This document shows, in pieces, positions 53,520 through 63,990 of a DNA stretch of 64,000 bases. Made by a program: the position numbers and the translations under genes. How positions within the stretch are numbered: position 1 is the first letter of the stretch; each line of letters starts with the position of its first letter. Source of the DNA: Acanthaster planci (taxonomy: Eukaryota > Echinodermata > Asteroidea > Valvatida > Acanthasteridae); the NCBI RefSeq assembly GCF_001949145.1, contig NW_019091362.1, forward strand, positions 3,920,519 to 3,984,518, read 5' to 3'. The notes under the pieces were generated by a model. It ran no database searches, had not been told where the DNA came from, and saw nothing but the letters and a program-made list of their open reading frames with translations.

Positions 53520-54105
53520 AACGGCAAATAAATGGTAGATCAATCGAAACGAAACGCTCTTGGAGCGCTACGGAAGTCTTAGGAAGTTTGTAAACTCAAC
53601 TGACCGCCGGAGCGACAACTCCCCCTTTTCTGGGGCCAAGTCACGGGCTAGCTAGGCGTGCAGTTCGGATTTATTTAGCGTACATTATTGTGAGTATACC
53701 ACGCATGCCGCACGCACACATGCTGCAGGATATCACATCAGTCAGCCGGAGCTGGGATCGTAGTATTTCATGTAAAGGGGAGAGGCACTGCACAATTAAA
53801 CACGAATGCGGGAGCACGAATCTAGTCTTGCTGAAGTGCTGCAAACGCAATACAAATTTTGAAAGTAGTAAGGAATACGTCTTTTGCAAATTCTACCTTT
53901 TTTGAAACAAGAGTTTCTTTACGCTAGGTCATCTTCCCTATCTGATCAAGTGAAATAGCCCAACGTCAGACTCTTTGCCCAAAAGAGGGCGGTATTTATA
54001 AAAGGACAGCACTGCACGCACACATTATATACTGTACAGTACACGTGATAAGCACAGGTGGCAAGACAGGCCACTGCTAGGGGTGCAGACTCGACGACCA
54101 ATCAC
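53520..54105 (-). promoter_or_regulatory. 5' UTR and presumed promoter region of the 53-kb gene
   Basis: The region directly upstream of the ATG is CpG-rich. On the minus strand it has TATAAATA at 54000-53993 and an ATTGG (inverted CCAAT) at 54102-54098. The same stretch reads TATAAAAGG on the plus strand (53997-54005), so the TATA signal has no clear direction. No transcription start can be fixed from sequence alone. A non-coding first exon further upstream is possible. Confidence 0.35.
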
Positions 54106-55551
54106 ACCCACGGCCACCTGCATGTTTATAATGTGCGCGAAAAGCAAAAGGCATCAATGATTTAAATGACGTGTTCGCGTGCAAACCGTATTATAGCTCT
54201 GTAGTAGACAGTAAAACAAAAACAATGGAAAATTTCAGTGTAATACTAATTTTTCTTCAAAATTAATTTCAAGACCAATTTCGTCCTTAGTCCCAATGAA
54301 ACATCAGGTTTCCTCAAAACAAACGACATCAGTTTGCACGTCGGAAAGTTATACTTTTCAGCCCTTATAAGTAGGGGTACGTGCACAATACGAATCCCAC
54401 GATTTAAAACTGGAATGCTATATTTTGGTCGGTTTTCAGTTTCGGGTGTAGTCTGAAAGGGATTATTAGATACTGAAGGAGGGCGCACTCTCAATTTGAC
54501 GGTTGCATTCTTCGCTCATACCTTCTACAGATGATATTTTCGTTAATAGGAAGCGATCCATTTTCTGCTTAACATTTTTTTCTCTGGACCACTGCCTTTC
54601 CCCAGAGCGTATAAGCCGAATGGAGATTTTTGTAAAGACGACGTATTGCCATCATATTCGAACTCTTGCGAAAATGCCGAAAAAAAAAATAAAAACGAAT
54701 GGGTGTCCCGGAGAGGATGACTGAAAGCATAGGCCTACATTCAAAACATCAGGAAAGGGAATTACAAAGATCTTAAGTCTTTGCGACGTACATTAAATTA
54801 AAGCTCATTCACCATTTGTCAGTTTCTGTTCAATAGTTTGTGGGTAACTGATAACTTCTAGGAGGAACATCTAGGAGATGATCTCCCTAACGTAGTCCTC
54901 TAGATCTGTTGTCATTTTGCACTTCATTAAAACGCCTTGAAGGACTTGGTTTGCCTCAATTTCGCGGAAACAAGCTGACAGACCAGACCACCGCTTCCAC
55001 CCATCTCTTTTACAAAGGTCCATAAAAACCTTTCAAACACCAAGAATTTCAGGGCAAACGGATCGAGATTCGGTCTTTGTAGGCTTTGACATTGGGATGG
55101 GAACGGCCATAATATTTCCAGACAGAATATAATGACGCGCAATTTCTCTGCGCACTCGCTTGACACAGTTTATGAACAGCACGAGGAAGACGTACCCGCA
55201 GGATGAATCTAGTCGATTGAACGAATACGAATTTCCAGCAATTTTTTTTGGAGCACCCCACTAGGCTACGCGCTGTGTCCACAGACGGTGCATCCCCTTG
55301 AAAGATTCTCTTGAACGTGCATTGGTGCGGCAACGGAAATGAAGATCAAAACAATAAAATGAAGAAAAAACACATAAAAGTAAGATCACTTTTTAATTAC
55401 AACGCATGCTGAAAGATAACTTACAGAGTTAATAAATCCACACTAAACACGAAATGTGTCGCCGACTCCACTCTGTCCGTTGTCCCTGACGATCTTCGAG
55501 TGCGCTCAGTTTGAAGGTTCGGCTGCTGCTTCCAGAATTTTCAATTCAATC

Positions 55552-55725
55552 ATACGGGCGATTCACAATATTGCGCCTCCAAGAGTCTACAACGCGTTGG
55601 CCAATCACAAGGCGCAAAATTTGTTTACCCTTTCCAAACGCTCGTTAGGTCGATAAAATTCGCGCATTGTGATTGGCCAACGCGTAGCACAATCTTGGAG
55701 GCGCATTATTGTGAAACGCTCGTAT
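55552..55725. mobile_element. MITE-like element with about 67-bp inverted arms
   Basis: Two arms of about 67 bp are inverted copies, including TGCGCCTCCAAGA and the CpG-rich ACGCGTTGGCCAATCACAA. Together they make up most of the 174-bp unit, so the transcript would fold into a long hairpin. TCAATTCA flanks both sides (55541-55548 and 55726-55733), possibly an 8-bp target duplication with three extra bases on the left, or a pre-existing AATTC-rich tail. Confidence 0.7.
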
Positions 55726-55733
55726 TCAATTCA

Positions 55734-55990
55734 GGTTTATTTTAAAACACCACAAAAGGAGAAGCCCAAGGACTTATACACGTCGGTTTACATAAAAATT
55801 CACAAGACAATAAAAACTACAATTAAAAAATAGCTATTGAAAACATAAATTAAATTAGTTTAGGCGACGCCTCATGTTCAACTGTTTAAACTGGCTGAGG
55901 GCAATGACCGAAGGTGAATAGGGGTTTTCACTGTTAATGGCTGAAAAGGTTCGGACCTAGCTGTGCAGGCTGAACTTCAACGACAAAGTA
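55734..55990 (-). other. Possible 3' tail of a retroelement
   Basis: Read on the minus strand, this stretch runs through A/T-rich sequence to AATAAA (55742-55737) and then the AATTGAA-type tail now split by the inverted-repeat element. This resembles the 3' end of a LINE or a processed copy. No reverse-transcriptase sequence is visible, so the call is weak. Confidence 0.2.
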
Positions 55991-56491
55991 GGAAAAACCG
56001 TTGCCGTGAAATTGACATGGTTTCCTTGACTTGTTGGCCGGAGCGCCTCTTTGAGCAGATCTTGCCAAAAAACAAACACTGGAAAGGCACAGTGCATATC
56101 CCCTTCTAAACGAGAAATTGTTGTTTGCATGTTTGTTTGTTGCACTGGTTTGTTTTTCTTTTGTTTTGGCATTAGTTGGTATTAAATTCTCCATTACGGA
56201 AATGCAGCTAAGTCATTCCAAATGAAACGTAGGTACAGGTATCGAGAAATAGCTCAGAATTTAGATCGATTCTTAGGGAGTGGCAGGTTGGTTCTGCTTT
56301 GTGTTTTCATTCTAAGTATAAATATACCTAAAAAGGTGAAAATAAAGACCGAAACTGGAAGTTTTCAAGGGCAGGGTATTCAGAGAATGTTTAAAGATTT
56401 TCCTTAAAAAATAATGATTTTGGAGTACAATTCAAAATTTTGTAGTATTAAGATTGCTAGTAAATGCTGTAGGCCTACATTCATGGACAAA

Positions 56492-56638
56492 ATAGAGGGC
56501 CTGCATGGACCGCCCTCACGGAGGGCATGTTTTGTTATTTAGATTTAGACGACATTGAAGTACTACAATGTCTACTCAGGCATATCACACAAGAATAAAC
56601 CCTGTCCGCTGTGAGGGCGCTCCTCGCAGATCCTCTAT
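56492..56638. mobile_element. MITE-like element, ATAGAGG ends
   Basis: 28-bp ends match in inverted orientation at 23 positions (ATAGAGGnnCTGC...CGCCCTCAC). The unit is 147 bp long with no coding capacity. It is flanked by AT-rich DNA; no clear target duplication. Confidence 0.5.
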
Positions 56639-58387
56639 CTGACTATGATATCAATAGTTTTTTCGAATGACTTTGCTGTACAGTTGGAAATAACACCTAC
56701 CTACAGCTACGGAAGCTGCTGCCTGGCGGCTAAAGCCATCGTTCATGGAATCATGGGATGTTCTTGGTCAAACCCGAGTCATTCAGGCAGGGGCTGTCTT
56801 TTCAGAAGGCCACATGCCAATGAGGTTATGGACTACGTGCACAATTATCCCCCATCGGGGAAAAGAGGAAGGATGACTGGCACTTGAACTCGACGCCCTC
56901 AGTACGGACTGACGCCCCCCCGAAGACGTCACGAGATTGCCCCTAGTTTTGGTCAAGGCCCTTCTGGACATTTTTGTTTTCTTGTTTAGAGGAAAATAAA
57001 TTGGCCAACGCTCTACTTGAACGTTAAATAATAATCGATTCCATACCGTATTCGATTCTGCAATGGCTTGCGTTTCTCTGGACAGTTTATCGTTTTCCTC
57101 GATTCTTGACTTTGCAATTGTTCCAGCACAGGGTTGCCGTCTTGGAAGTTGGCCGTCTGTTGATCGAATTTCTTTGCTTCAGTTTGGATACTTGCACGTG
57201 TAGCGGTAACAAAAGCTAAAGTTCTTGAGCCAAGGCTAGCAACGGTAGGAAATCGGTTGTCAAGCAATTACCTTTTTTATTTGCTTAGCAGTGCCGTAAA
57301 TCTGTGTCGGAAATTGAGGGGGGGTGGTGAAAGGTGGGGGAGGGTGAAAATTGAAAAGCGGGGAGGGGGGTAACATCATTATGGCTCTGTATGGTTGATG
57401 TTCATGATATCGATGTACATCTGTACTATGCATTCAGAATGACATATTAATATGATTTTAAAATGTTTTCCTTTTTTAAGTAAATACTGAATGCATTTTA
57501 GCTGTGGGAAGTCTGAACAAATCCTCACAATCCGCTTAAAATCTTTGCTCACCAAAAGTGTGTGTGTCGGGGGGGGGGTTCTATAGCCCCCTAAAATGGG
57601 GGGAGGGGATATATAACCCCATTCCCCTGGGATTTACGCCCACGTTGCCTTAGCCATTATTAGGCACGCCAGTTTCTGCAAAGTGTTACCTACAACGGAA
57701 TTTTTTTGAGTTTTTTTTGTCCTCGTGTTATCAGCACTTTATTCCAGCGGGACGCCCTTGCTCGAAAAGCACGATGTAAACCGCGAACGCTAGTCTTTGT
57801 GAACTTAAAACAGTGGCTGATAGGAATCAGGAAGGCGACTCCTGGGGGTTACAGTACGCTTTGAATAGCAACAACCCGAGGGAAATCACGCAAATTAACC
57901 TTTCTACAGATGGTTCCAACGCGAGTCCGCGTGAAATGTTAACAATCTCGTGGGCCCTTAATATTGTTTGTTGTTCATTTTGCAGAGTCTGGATAAAAAT
58001 GGAACCCGTCAGTAGCAAGAAATTGTTGCTGTAACTATCGAATAAATGCACACTTTTGACACTTTACTCTAGCACCGTAGGTGACTAGGCAGACAATATG
58101 GAAATGCCCTACAAATTCAAAATGAATTATTATGGAAATATCCTGTATTATTTAAGAATGATCACTTTCATTAATGAAAATGATCTTTCTTGTAAAAAGT
58201 TCAAATTGGTAGCAATTTCCAATCGAAGGTAGGCCTAAATTCGACCCAGAGTTGGTGTCGGTTGGGCAGCTCTAGGAATCGCATAGGAGAAAAAAACTGA
58301 GCAGGAACCGGAGAAAAATAATCTCAGACTAGTCGTTTTGCGCTGAGGTCTCTGAATCTGTTTGATGTACATAACACATTTGTGAGA

Positions 58388-58430
58388 TGGCCGTGTCCGC
58401 AACGGGTATTTATTGCATACGGCTATACCA
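58388..58430. mobile_element. Fragment related to the 33.65-kb MITE-like element
   Basis: GGCCGTGTCCGCAACGGG followed by a ...TACGGCTA block matches the left arm of the element at 33654. No matching inverted right end was found, so this looks like a partial or decayed copy. Confidence 0.4.
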
Positions 58431-58540
58431 TAGTCACTCTGGTACTCAACCTGGAAAGGCGAAGCCCTAGCTGATCTGGACAAGGCCTGATATCAAAGAT
58501 AGCCGACCGTGAAGGCTTGCAGGAGATGTGTCGTGGGGTA

Positions 58541-58598
58541 CCAACCAACCAACCAACCAACCAACCAACCAACCAACCAACCAACCAACCAACCAACC
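58541..58598. repeat. (CCAA)n microsatellite, about 14 copies
   Basis: An uninterrupted tetranucleotide array. It creates open frames coding (PTNQ)n and (GWLV)n on the two strands, which are artefacts. Confidence 0.97.
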
Positions 58599-59394
58599 TA
58601 CCATCTGTAGTCAACTCGTTGACTACAGAGTGCTGTTTTTGGCACAGATCCGTACAACACAGATATATACACGCATGCGTAAAACTCAATAGCGCCACTC
58701 AACTTCCGCTTATCTTCCGAGGATCAGAAAATCCTGGGATTTGGGGTATCCCCGAACAAATGTACATGTACTCTCTTGACAAAACCATAGCATTTCTTGA
58801 ACTTTCAGAAGTGTCCATAAATTTTACAGCGTTGGCGAAACACCCAGGTCCCCCAACAGTTGTTGCAAATAGCCTGTGCTCAAAGATTTTGGAAGGGAGG
58901 TGTGGATGGCTGCCGACCTCCGTTGGACGATTGGATACACCATGGTTGGATACACCATCGGAACCAAGAATTAAGCAAAGCTGACAAGATCTCTGCACCG
59001 TATTTTGTTTGAGCTGGTTAAAGGTTTCCATCATTTAACATTTTTGTACAAGGCCTAATTGCCGTCTATCAAACGGGAGCAGGAAATTAAGGTGCGCGCC
59101 TAACGTATCCGGACAGGTGGAAATGCGGAAACAACCTTTCAAGGAGAACTGTGGAAGAGCACAGTGTGGAATACAACTTATGAATGAACTCGAGACATGC
59201 GAAAATTGGTGCTGCATGCACCCAGGCTTTCTCGATATGACTCGAGGCTTGACTCAATCGAAACGACAGTAATATCGTCATTTCGAGAGGTTGATGACCT
59301 TGACCCTCCAGCCTGAACCAAATGGACGTTTCCTCCAGGTGACAACACCCCACAACTAACTCCGTTGTCGTCAAATAATCAATGACACTTTACG

Positions 59395-59620
59395 AGTTAC
59401 AGATCGACCAAGCCCTTTGATCAAGCGTACGTCGTCCACGACTGAACGGCAGATTCGATTCACAGCAGAGCGGCGGGTGTTTTCCCACGCCGCGCAGCAA
59501 ATTTACATCCAAATTAATTGAGAATCAAGAAACAAGCAACCCACCATGTTTAAAATTAGCTGAGGTGCAGCGCTGGGATCAAGCCCAAACAAACAACTGA
59601 CGAGTAATAACTGTGAGCTT
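59395..59620. promoter_or_regulatory. CpG-dense intergenic segment, candidate regulatory element
   Basis: Seven CpG in the first 60-base line and five in the next, then AAATTAATTG (59511-59520). It lies between the insulin-like gene's 3' end and the 53-kb gene's 5' end. It could be a distal promoter or enhancer of the latter. Confidence 0.3.
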
Positions 59621-59901
59621 TCCACGCAATTCGTAGGGCAAAGGCACTTCGTAATTTACATGCTTTGCTGCACATTCAATCAGCAGGTTCGTCTAACGAA
59701 AGATTCTTGGGCGTTCATACTTATCGAAGACAAATCCCAATGGATGTTGCTCCAGTTTACTTCAGTTGTCTTTTGTTGACATACTTCAAATAGATGAAGT
59801 AACTGACGCTTGCCCGCGTCTAATCGAGAACACACATTTCTTGAAAACATCTTTCAATAACTGCCTCGTAAATACAGCTGTAATTGCAAATGCCTCACGG
59901 C

Positions 59902-59988
59902 AAGGTAGAGTTGAACGGCAAAGTCCTGCATTACTCAAAGTTCTCAAGGTAGAATTGAACGGCAAAGTCCTGCATTGATCAAAGTTCT
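59902..59988. repeat. Tandem duplication, 44-bp unit
   Basis: Two copies of a unit starting AAGGTAGArTTGAACGGC differ at a few bases. The CpG sites in each copy are retained. A local duplication in intergenic DNA. Confidence 0.85.
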
Positions 59989-62059
59989 CCCACTTAACGT
60001 ATTTACTGCTGTGACGTCTTCATCGCTTGTGTAATTTGGGACAAAATGATCCTTTCCAGCACAAAAAAAGTAGAGTTCTTAAATACTATTCTTCCAAGTG
60101 CACGTAAAAATTCCCATTAGAAGACAATTAACGAAATGCGTGGGGGTGTATGTGAGTTTGTTTCTGCATTCAACTGGGGACCCTGAACAATAGAGGACAA
60201 TAAGGTCCCCGATTGACAGAGGGTCCCCGATTGACAACTGTGTACAAAACATATGGGTGGTCTTCTAAAAAAGTTGAAGTACAAACAAAAGAGGAACAAT
60301 AGGGGGTCCCCAGTTGCAGGCAAATACACACTTGGGTGTGTGTGTGTGGGGGGGGGTTAAGAAACCACAAAGTGATAAAGAAAGTAGTTTTTATTCTTTA
60401 TTTTTCATCCTGCAATGATAACCCATACTTCATTTTTTACACGAATGAGATGTTCGTTGTGCTTTTAAAAATAATAAATCATAAAATTTTATTTAAATAT
60501 AACGAGGCTGCCTCATAATTATGCTTGCTTGATCATCAGATCTTGGTGCCTTTATGCACGTCGAGTAATAAACTTCAAGGTAATGCAAAACAACAACCAC
60601 CAACGCATAAAATACATATGAGCCTAGGTGACAGAAACTGAAGCAGGAACGCCAGTGCAAGGAGGATGTAGCTGTCTTGGGAGGAGACTCTAAAGGCATT
60701 GATTGGTATCTCTATTTTAGAGGTTAAGGGACATACATTCCAATGTCTAACAGGTTATTGTTACCTCAAAGGTCTTCAGTGATATTGGTGAACAAAAATA
60801 TAGCCATGTGATAACAGGAGGTATGGCTTTAGCAACTATTAAAAGGTCTTACAATGCCCTTGGAGTGTGAAGTAGTTCTGTTAATTTACATTTGAGACGA
60901 CCATCTCCACCGGGAACTAGGTGTGTATAAACGCGACACGGCACGAATGAATAGAAACGGTAATGAGACACAGAAGAAACGACATGAAGCTTACTTTTTT
61001 TTCTCTCAAGACAAACTATCTGGGCTTTAGTTTCCAGAAAATTGAACAAGTTTTAATCTTGTTTGTTTCATGAAAGGGGTGGTTTATTTTGATTCATCTG
61101 ACCAACTGGGACTTCGTTCGTGCCAGGGTGTGTAGGATTGCACAAAGCCACTACATAATAGCTTTACCAATGCATGTACAAGGAACGTGTACGACACTTT
61201 ATCTTCGTGCATACAGTTAAGGGGGAAATGGTCAAACTTTGTTAGAACATTATATACATTTACCGTGTATACACCTTTTCCACTTATTGCAATTTATCAT
61301 CACCCGCTGATTGCAAACACTGTGAGAAAACTGAATGCCAGACATGAAACGTTTTCTTTAGCGTTGAACGATGCTATACGAAAATTGTGCACATACTTAG
61401 ATTGAAGAGGAAAGTCTGCTGTCGCAGAGATTTTCAGAAGTACGCCCTTTCATTAGTTATTTGCATATCAAATTAGCTATGACTATGAAACCTGGTATCG
61501 TGTTAATTAAAAATTTCAGAACCACCTAACCCTTGAAAATCAATCAATCTTACTAACCATCGCCGTAAAGAAGACAAGTTTTACCTTGGTATAGGCTATA
61601 AGCTTATCAGTAATGATATAGATGTCAGTGCATTATCATATGACGTAATATTCTTGTGACAAGCAAATAAGCGAGGACAATCAGTGTCGACAAAACATGT
61701 CGAATTCTGCGTTATATCTCCCGAACAAACTTAGGCCTTACGCTACAAATTGAATGAGTAGGGCACTGAAAGATCTTTCACTTGCTTTTTCTCGAAGAAA
61801 CAAACTGAAAGCCAAACTGGCTCTCCTGAAACTAAAAAAACCTCTCAGCACTACAGCCTTGCATTCAATTTAACAATAGACTTTACAGGCACTCGTCCAA
61901 CTTGTTACCACCATTATAATTTTGATGTTGAAGGAGTTCAACAAACAGACCTATTTGCTTCTGAACAAGGTTTGATGTGGGAACCATTATACACACAAAA
62001 TGTACAGGTGCATGAATAAGTAAATGTAAAGGAAAGTGACCTCATATTAATGTGCAAAA

Positions 62060-62500
62060 CGTTCAGTTCAGTAACACCAACAGAGAAACTGATCTGTCAT
62101 AAATATCCACTGACCCCGCTGAACAGTGACGCAATCAAAATGCGTCAAATTAATGCCGGGTTCACTGCACTTTATCCACGAAGTCATTAGCACTAATGTT
62201 AACAAATTGATTGCAATGCGTTAATTCGGTGAAATACATGAATTCAGTAAATATCAATCATTTCAGAAAAAGCAAGGCCGGTTATTTCGGACAGTTTTTT
62301 TCGCATTTCCTTCGCGGCCTTTAAGATCCCTGCCTGTTTTCAGGAAGTCGTTAATTGCTTTTAATTCAGCTCTAGGTGACAGAGAGCGCTTAATGCGCAA
62401 ATGTACCGGATAAACGGGGTGAAATCCTTCGCATGGCTAAAGCTACATTTTTGGCCTGATCTAATTTAACGACAGTCGCTCACAAAAATACTGGAAAACC
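62060..62500. promoter_or_regulatory. Candidate enhancer with many TAAT-core sites
   Basis: CATTAG/CTAATG (62185-62197), AATTGATTG, CGTTAATTC (about 62219-62227), CGTTAATTGCTTTTAATTC (from 62349) and GCTTAATGCG sit in 250 bases, mixed with CpG. It starts about 500 bases past the likely 3' end of the insulin-like gene. One of the best candidate regulatory elements here. Confidence 0.33.
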
Positions 62501-62962
62501 CTTTTTTCAGTAATACCGTTGAAAAGATGAGGTATTACTTCTCTCTGCTATACTGTAACACTGGCGACTACTCTACTTGCAGCATGCACCCAGTCATCGG
62601 GTGCAGCGTCATGAAATATTTCAAGTAATTTTGGATTAGTTCGTCTGTTATCACTCACGGAACGAATTAGCTTTCAAAGAGGGTGTACTCGCGTATTATG
62701 GGGCAAATATGCAAGCAAGACGAGACCTGACAGTAAGATTGGTTCTTGGATAACTTCTGGAGGGCGCTTTGGTATTTTCTGAAAGACCCCGAACATTTAT
62801 CTAACGTTTGGTAACCCCAACGAATGAAAATGTTTCATACCAATGATACTGTACATTGGACATACTTCTAACTTTAAAGTGCAGTTTTCTCGCCCAAGGC
62901 CGTACGCAAATGATATTGATTAATGGAGGTATATGTACAAGCTTTATGGTGTGCCTTATGGG

Positions 62963-62968
62963 TTTAAT
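62963..62968 (-). terminator. Possible poly(A) signal of the insulin-like gene
   Basis: ATTAAA on the minus strand, about 115 bases past the stop codon. It is the commonest variant of AATAAA, and I saw no AATAAA between it and the stop. The hexamer is frequent in AT-rich DNA, so this is only a candidate 3' end. Confidence 0.3.
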
Positions 62969-63084
62969 TTCATTATTCGCAAAAAAAATTAAAAGAGTGG
63001 TAAGTGATTTAAATAATGAGAAAGTATATATATAACAGTCTATTTTACAGAATCGTCGTTGGGTGTAGTGTGCTTGGTTTGTTA

Positions 63085-63278
63085 TTAGCGCCTTCTACCA
63101 GGCTTGCCTCGTACGGGGCTACCGTCTTCATGCTTCTCTCGACCGTGCATGACGCAGTATTCTGCCACCTCCTCCCACACGCACCCTAAGTCTTCGTGGC
63201 AACATTCCTCGTTCAGACCGCGTTTTCTCCTCTTGCTTCCGGCCAGGAAGTTCTTGGCCGTCCACTCGTTCAAAAACT
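63085..63278 (-). CDS. Last exon of an insulin-superfamily peptide gene (C-peptide end, A chain, C-terminal tail)
   Basis: The exon encodes the end of a C-peptide, a basic cleavage site (Lys-Arg-Arg-Lys-Arg), then an A chain GLNEECCHEDLGCVWEEVAEYC, and a 20-residue tail ending GKPGRRR before TAA at 63085-63087. The A chain follows insulin: Gly-Leu/Ile start, adjacent Cys pair, eight residues between the last two Cys, and Tyr just before the final Cys (insulin A19-A20). It is odd in having five residues rather than three between the Cys pair and the third Cys. The acceptor reads TTTCTTTTTCTTTTTTTATCAG|AG on the minus strand, so the exon starts in phase 1. Insulin-family genes have a conserved phase-1 intron in the C-peptide. 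Family knowledge predicts a secreted two-chain hormone acting on a receptor tyrosine kinase or a relaxin-type GPCR; the subtype is not decided. No B-chain exon is visible up to 64000. The final Gly-Arg-Arg-Arg could be an amidation/cleavage signal. Confidence 0.78.
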
Positions 63279-63346
63279 CTGATAAAAAAAGAAAAAGAAA
63301 GTGAAAAATCGATCAGTTCCTACGAGTTTGCAAAATTCCAAGTCAA

Positions 63347-63374
63347 ATAAGTTTCAACATCTGTTGAAACTTAT
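63347..63374. repeat. Perfect 13-bp palindrome in the insulin-like intron
   Basis: ATAAGTTTCAACA is followed after two bases by its exact reverse complement. It sits about 70 bases upstream of the insulin-like exon's 3' splice site, where branch points and splicing regulators lie. RNA from either strand would form a tight hairpin. It may be a relic of a transposon end or chance; function is not shown. Confidence 0.6.
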
Positions 63375-63532
63375 CGGAGGGCGAGTCTAGCGAAGGCAAT
63401 ACAGGTTTATTTCAACGTATATAACGAAGAACTTGATAATAGTTATATAGCAAAACTTCCCTTAAAAATGTTCAACTTGTATTAGCCGATGGATCAATGA
63501 CAAGCATTCAAAAGGTCCCTCTGTTCACTGAA

Positions 63533-63990
63533 CGATACCGTAACATGGGGTAACTTTAGGTCATTTTTTACATGTATGTTATCATTTCTTCTCAGTTATT
63601 AAAGACAATAAATTTCAATTTCCCATCTTTCAGAGCGTTGTGATACTCATCTAAACTTCGATGCTGAAAAAAAGGAATTTCAAAATGTATTGGTGTCTTA
63701 GGGCTTGAAAAGGGTGACCAAAGTTACCCTGGGCTTGGGTCAACATTGGCCACCATTTGTTTTTAGTCTTCATCAAAATGGGGCGTGAAAATCCAAATAA
63801 AATGGTTACCATGGTTACCACAAACAACAAAAATGTTAAATAATGAATAACTGTGATATTTCTGAACAAAATGATACTAAATACGTCCGCATCCACTGTA
63901 TGTTTGAGAGAATAACAACGTTTCAAACCCTCTCGTGGTTACTGACCAAAGTTACCCCTCTGACCAAAGTTACCCCATGTTACGATATTG
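63533..63990. mobile_element. Inverted-repeat (MITE-like) element in the insulin-like intron
   Basis: About 30-bp arms at 63533-63563 and 63961-63990 are near-identical inverted copies built around CGTAACATGGGGTAACTTT. Further copies of the sub-motif TGACCAAAGTTACCC occur inside the element at about 63715 and 63942. No coding capacity or convincing target-site duplication is seen. This fits a non-autonomous DNA transposon of about 460 bp; the superfamily is not decided. Confidence 0.6.

Larger units (their letters stand above)
54106..62959. other. Intergenic region between two minus-strand genes
   Basis: Higher CpG than the left of the window and few ACATGT words. It holds inverted-repeat elements, the (CCAA)n and 44-bp repeats, G-rich stretches at 57310-57370 and 57560-57620 with quadruplex-like runs, and a 17-bp direct repeat of GTCCCCGATTGACA at 60207-60237. 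No coding exon recognised on either strand. Confidence 0.55.

Noticed and set aside
53104-53531. Plus-strand open frames across the first exon
   Set aside because: Antisense shadows of a GC-rich exon. Only the minus strand has the start context and the CAG|GTGAGT donor.
54927-55333. Two overlapping minus-strand frames upstream of the 53-kb gene
   Set aside because: They overlap in different frames, lack a start in good context and resemble no family.
58517-58984. 155-codon frame with (PTNQ)n
   Set aside because: Driven by the (CCAA)n microsatellite; the rest has no coding signature.
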